The notes under the pieces were generated by a model. The model saw only the letters and a list, made by a program, of their open reading frames with translations. It was not told the origin of the DNA and did not search any database. Below are positions 62,230-64,000 of a stretch of 64,000 nucleotides of DNA, one piece after another (the first letter of the stretch is position 1; each line of letters begins with the position of its first letter). The position numbers were made by a program, and so were the translations under genes. The stretch comes from Myxococcus guangdongensis (lineage in GTDB: Bacteria > Myxococcota > Myxococcia > Myxococcales > Myxococcaceae): contig NZ_JAJVKW010000010.1 of assembly GCF_024198255.1 (NCBI RefSeq), forward strand, positions 248,001 through 312,000, in the 5' to 3' direction.

Positions 62230-62781
62230 ATGCCCTCGCGTGAACCACGCTTCGTCTGGTTGGACCTGGAGATGACCGGGTTGGACCCCGAGTCCTGCGC
62301 CATCATCGAGATTGGCGTCATCATCACCGGCCCCGACCTGCGCCCGCTCGCGGAAATCGAGCGGGTCATCTGGCAGCCCGAAGAGGTGCTCCTGCGCATG
62401 GAGCCCGTCGTGCGGGAGATGCACACGCGCAACGGCCTCTTGGAGAAGGTGCGCGCCTCCTCCACCTCGCTGCGCGTCGCGGAGCGCGAGGTGACGGCGC
62501 TGGTGGCCGAGCACTGCCCGCTGGGCGAGGGCGTGCTGGCCGGCAACTCCATCCACACCGACCGCCGCTTCCTGTTCCAGTACATGCCGCTGCTGGAGCG
62601 CTACCTGCACTACCGCATGGTGGACGTGACGAGCCTCAAGGTGCTCACGCGCGCCTGGTACCCGAACCTCGTCGAGCCCCGCAAGCCGCCCTCCGGGCAC
62701 ACCGCGCTCGCGGACCTGCGCTCGAGCATCAACGAGCTGCAGTACTACCGGGACACCCTCTTCCGCGCGACGCCGGGCTGA
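62230..62781 (+). CDS. orn: oligoribonuclease
   Basis: 183 residues from the ATG at 62230; GGCAGG is just upstream. 3'-5' exonuclease that degrades di- to pentaribonucleotides and linear pGpG, and so also ends c-di-GMP signalling. DEDDh motifs: WLDLEMTGLDPESC (Asp, Glu), LAGNSIHTDRRFL (Asp), and HTALADLRSSI (His, Asp). LKVLTRAWYPNL and the whole length match Orn of proteobacteria. Single gene. Confidence 0.93.
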   Translation: MPSREPRFVWLDLEMTGLDPESCAIIEIGVIITGPDLRPLAEIERVIWQPEEVLLRMEPVVREMHTRNGLLEKVRASSTSLRVAEREVTALVAEHCPLGEGVLAGNSIHTDRRFLFQYMPLLERYLHYRMVDVTSLKVLTRAWYPNLVEPRKPPSGHTALADLRSSINELQYYRDTLFRATPG

Positions 62782-62803
62782 AGCGGCGTCCCGCCTGGAA
62801 GGC

Positions 62804-63199
62804 TCAGCCCTGGGAGCCCTCGCCGCTCCCGGGCACCGGCCCGTTGGGGCCGCCCAAGAGCTCGCTGATGGTGTCCAGCAGCAGGTCCAGCTCGAAGGGC
62901 TTGGCCAGGAACCTCGCGCTGGAGCGCCGCTCCTCCTCGGAGATGCGCCCGGCGCTCATGACGACCACCGGGATGCCCTTCAGGGCGGGGTCGTCGCGCA
63001 TGCGGCGCAGCATCTCCCGTCCATCCATCACCGGCATCATCAGGTCCAGCAGGACCAGGTCCGGCTTGATGTCCGCCATCCGCTGGAGCCCCTCCGCGCC
63101 GTTGAAGGCGGTGAGGATGCCGTAGCCCTCCACGGAGAGGATGTCCTGGAGCGCCTCGACGATGGCCAGCTCGTCATCGACGATGAGCAGCCGCTTCAT
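62804..63199 (-). CDS. stand-alone response-regulator receiver protein
   Basis: 131 residues, GGAGGGAAGGG upstream of the ATG. CheY-like receiver with DDE at 8-10, phosphoacceptor D52 in LVLLDLMMPVMDGREML, Ser in VVVMSAG and Lys in FLAKPFELDLLL. The last 15 residues are a Gly/Pro/Ser tail. No output domain. It is alone in its orientation and is 22 bp from the convergent orn stop. Its kinase is unknown. Confidence 0.9.
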   Translation of the reverse strand: MKRLLIVDDELAIVEALQDILSVEGYGILTAFNGAEGLQRMADIKPDLVLLDLMMPVMDGREMLRRMRDDPALKGIPVVVMSAGRISEEERRSSARFLAKPFELDLLLDTISELLGGPNGPVPGSGEGSQG

Positions 63200-63362
63200 C
63201 GAAGCCCTTCCTCCCTTCGCCAGGCGCCCTCGGCGCGCTCATGGGCCGCATCCCGCCAGACGTGATGCCGCCCTCGCGCCCCTGGGCGCAACGCTAGGGG
63301 AAACTCCGGCGCAAGCCACGCATTTGCGTGAGGTGTGTTCGGAATGTTGCGCTCGAGGAGGC

Positions 63363-64000
63363 TCACCGCAGTCGCGCTCGCAGCAGGTGTTTCTGCACCT
63401 TGCCCAGCGCGTTTCGCGGCAGGGAGTCCATGAAGACGACGCGGCGGGGCTTCTTGAAGCTGGCCAGCCGGTCCCTGCACCACTCCACCAGCGCCTGGGC
63501 CTCCGGGGCGTGGACCCCCGGCGGCGGCACCACCACGGCGACCACCTGCTCGCCGTAGTCCGCGTCCGGCAGGCCCAGCACCGCCACCTCGGCCACGCCC
63601 GGGTGGGTGGCGAGCACCTCCTCCACCTCGCGCGGGTACACGTTGAAGCCCCCGCTGATGATGAGCTCGCGCGCCCGCCCGGTGATGCGCAGGTAGCCGT
63701 CCGGGTCCACCTCGCCCAAGTCCCCCGTGCGGAACCACCCCTCCGAGTCGAACGATTCGCTCGTCGCGTCCGGACGCCGCCAGTAGCCGGCGAAGACGTG
63801 GGGCCCGCGGACCTCGATTTCCCCCGTCTCGCCCTGGGGCAGCGGGCCCCGGGTGCGCACGTCCACCACGCGCGCCTGCTGACCGGGGAAGGGGAAGCCC
63901 ACCGTGCCGGGGCGGCGCTCGCCGTCGTACGGGTTGGTGGTGTTCATGATGGTCTCGGTCATGCCGTAGCGCTCGAGGATGCGCGCGCCGAAGTCGTGCT
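63363..64000 (-). CDS. acyl-CoA (malonyl-CoA-like) synthetase, 5' end outside window
   Basis: About 212 C-terminal residues; the frame is open to the right edge (HDFGARILERYGMTET...). The adenylate-forming enzyme motifs are seen: YGMTETIMNTTNPYDG (A5), WFRTGDLGEVDPDGYLRITGR with the hinge Asp (A7), SGGFNVYPREVE (A8) and SLPRNALGKVQKHLL with the catalytic Lys (A10). The MTETxMNTxNPYDG sequence is close to malonyl-CoA synthetase (MatB) of rhizobia, but propionyl- or long-chain acyl synthetases also have similar signatures. Without the N-terminal part the substrate cannot be set. Downstream of it is the receiver gene on the same strand. Confidence 0.88.
   Translation of the reverse strand, partial: HDFGARILERYGMTETIMNTTNPYDGERRPGTVGFPFPGQQARVVDVRTRGPLPQGETGEIEVRGPHVFAGYWRRPDATSESFDSEGWFRTGDLGEVDPDGYLRITGRARELIISGGFNVYPREVEEVLATHPGVAEVAVLGLPDADYGEQVVAVVVPPPGVHAPEAQALVEWCRDRLASFKKPRRVVFMDSLPRNALGKVQKHLLRARLR

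Noticed and set aside
60349..62700. 783-codon minus-strand frame across prs, PRTase, hydrolase and orn genes
   Set aside because: Covers four genes with recognisable proteins, and its product is compositionally biased without domains.

Overview
The window is very GC-rich and densely coded. It reads as a chromosomal segment of a myxobacterium of the Myxococcus/Corallococcus/Pyxidicoccus kind. The grounds are the many secreted lipoproteins with lipobox signals, a MopE-type metal-binding repeat protein, orphan histidine kinase and receiver genes, a sigma factor of the myxobacterial type, and a lipoprotein-nuclease toxin with an Imm11 immunity gene of the type myxobacteria use in kin discrimination. 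Organism assignment is inference from protein content; no rRNA or tRNA gene was seen.

Layout. 1-6 kb: secreted proteins on the minus strand, namely a CARDB-type lipoprotein running off the edge, a decayed MopRM repeat gene, and a 1513-residue RCC1-propeller/MopRM-repeat lipoprotein whose repeats alternate in a two-unit pattern. 6-12 kb: envelope glycosyltransferases; two GT4 enzymes flank a 52-bp tandem repeat, and a tight four-gene operon (membrane protein, lipoprotein, zinc-ribbon protein, MurG-like transferase) is transcribed away. 12-16.8 kb: orphan sensor kinase, lipoprotein, LysR regulator, pirin. 16.8-18.9 kb: a toxin/immunity cassette bounded by 120-bp direct repeats of a lysR 3' end, apparently inserted between lysR and pirin. 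19-25 kb: LysR and TetR regulators, twin saccharopine-dehydrogenase-like reductases separated by tandem repeats, an inner-rod-like small protein, an OhrR-type MarR regulator with a palindromic operator, a receiver and an XRE regulator. 25-36.6 kb: SGNH hydrolase plus serine-hydrolase operon, several membrane and lipoprotein genes, a gutted amidohydrolase, a TRIC channel, a kelch protein, a LysR regulator and DoxX.

36.5-42 kb holds a stress/redox set: nicotinate phosphoribosyltransferase, a thioredoxin-2-like protein, a fermentative D-lactate dehydrogenase type enzyme, a triple-domain universal stress protein and iron superoxide dismutase. 42-51 kb is mostly secreted or anchored proteins (ankyrin, beta-barrel, paraoxonase-like, CHRD, LVIVD). 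51-56 kb: SDR reductase, a sigma factor/PPP-phosphatase operon, alanine racemase, lipid A acyltransferase. 56-64 kb: M1 metallopeptidase lipoprotein, enoyl-CoA hydratase, PRPP synthetase divergent from a phosphoribosyltransferase/dienelactone-hydrolase pair, oligoribonuclease, a receiver, and the end of a malonyl-CoA-synthetase-like ligase.

The most noteworthy item is the 2.1-kb toxin/immunity cassette, whose boundaries can be read to the base. Next come the recurrent tandem duplication of gene 3' ends at three places, the two-unit repeat architecture of the RCC1/MopRM protein, and a set of stress genes reminiscent of the mycobacterial dormancy regulon.
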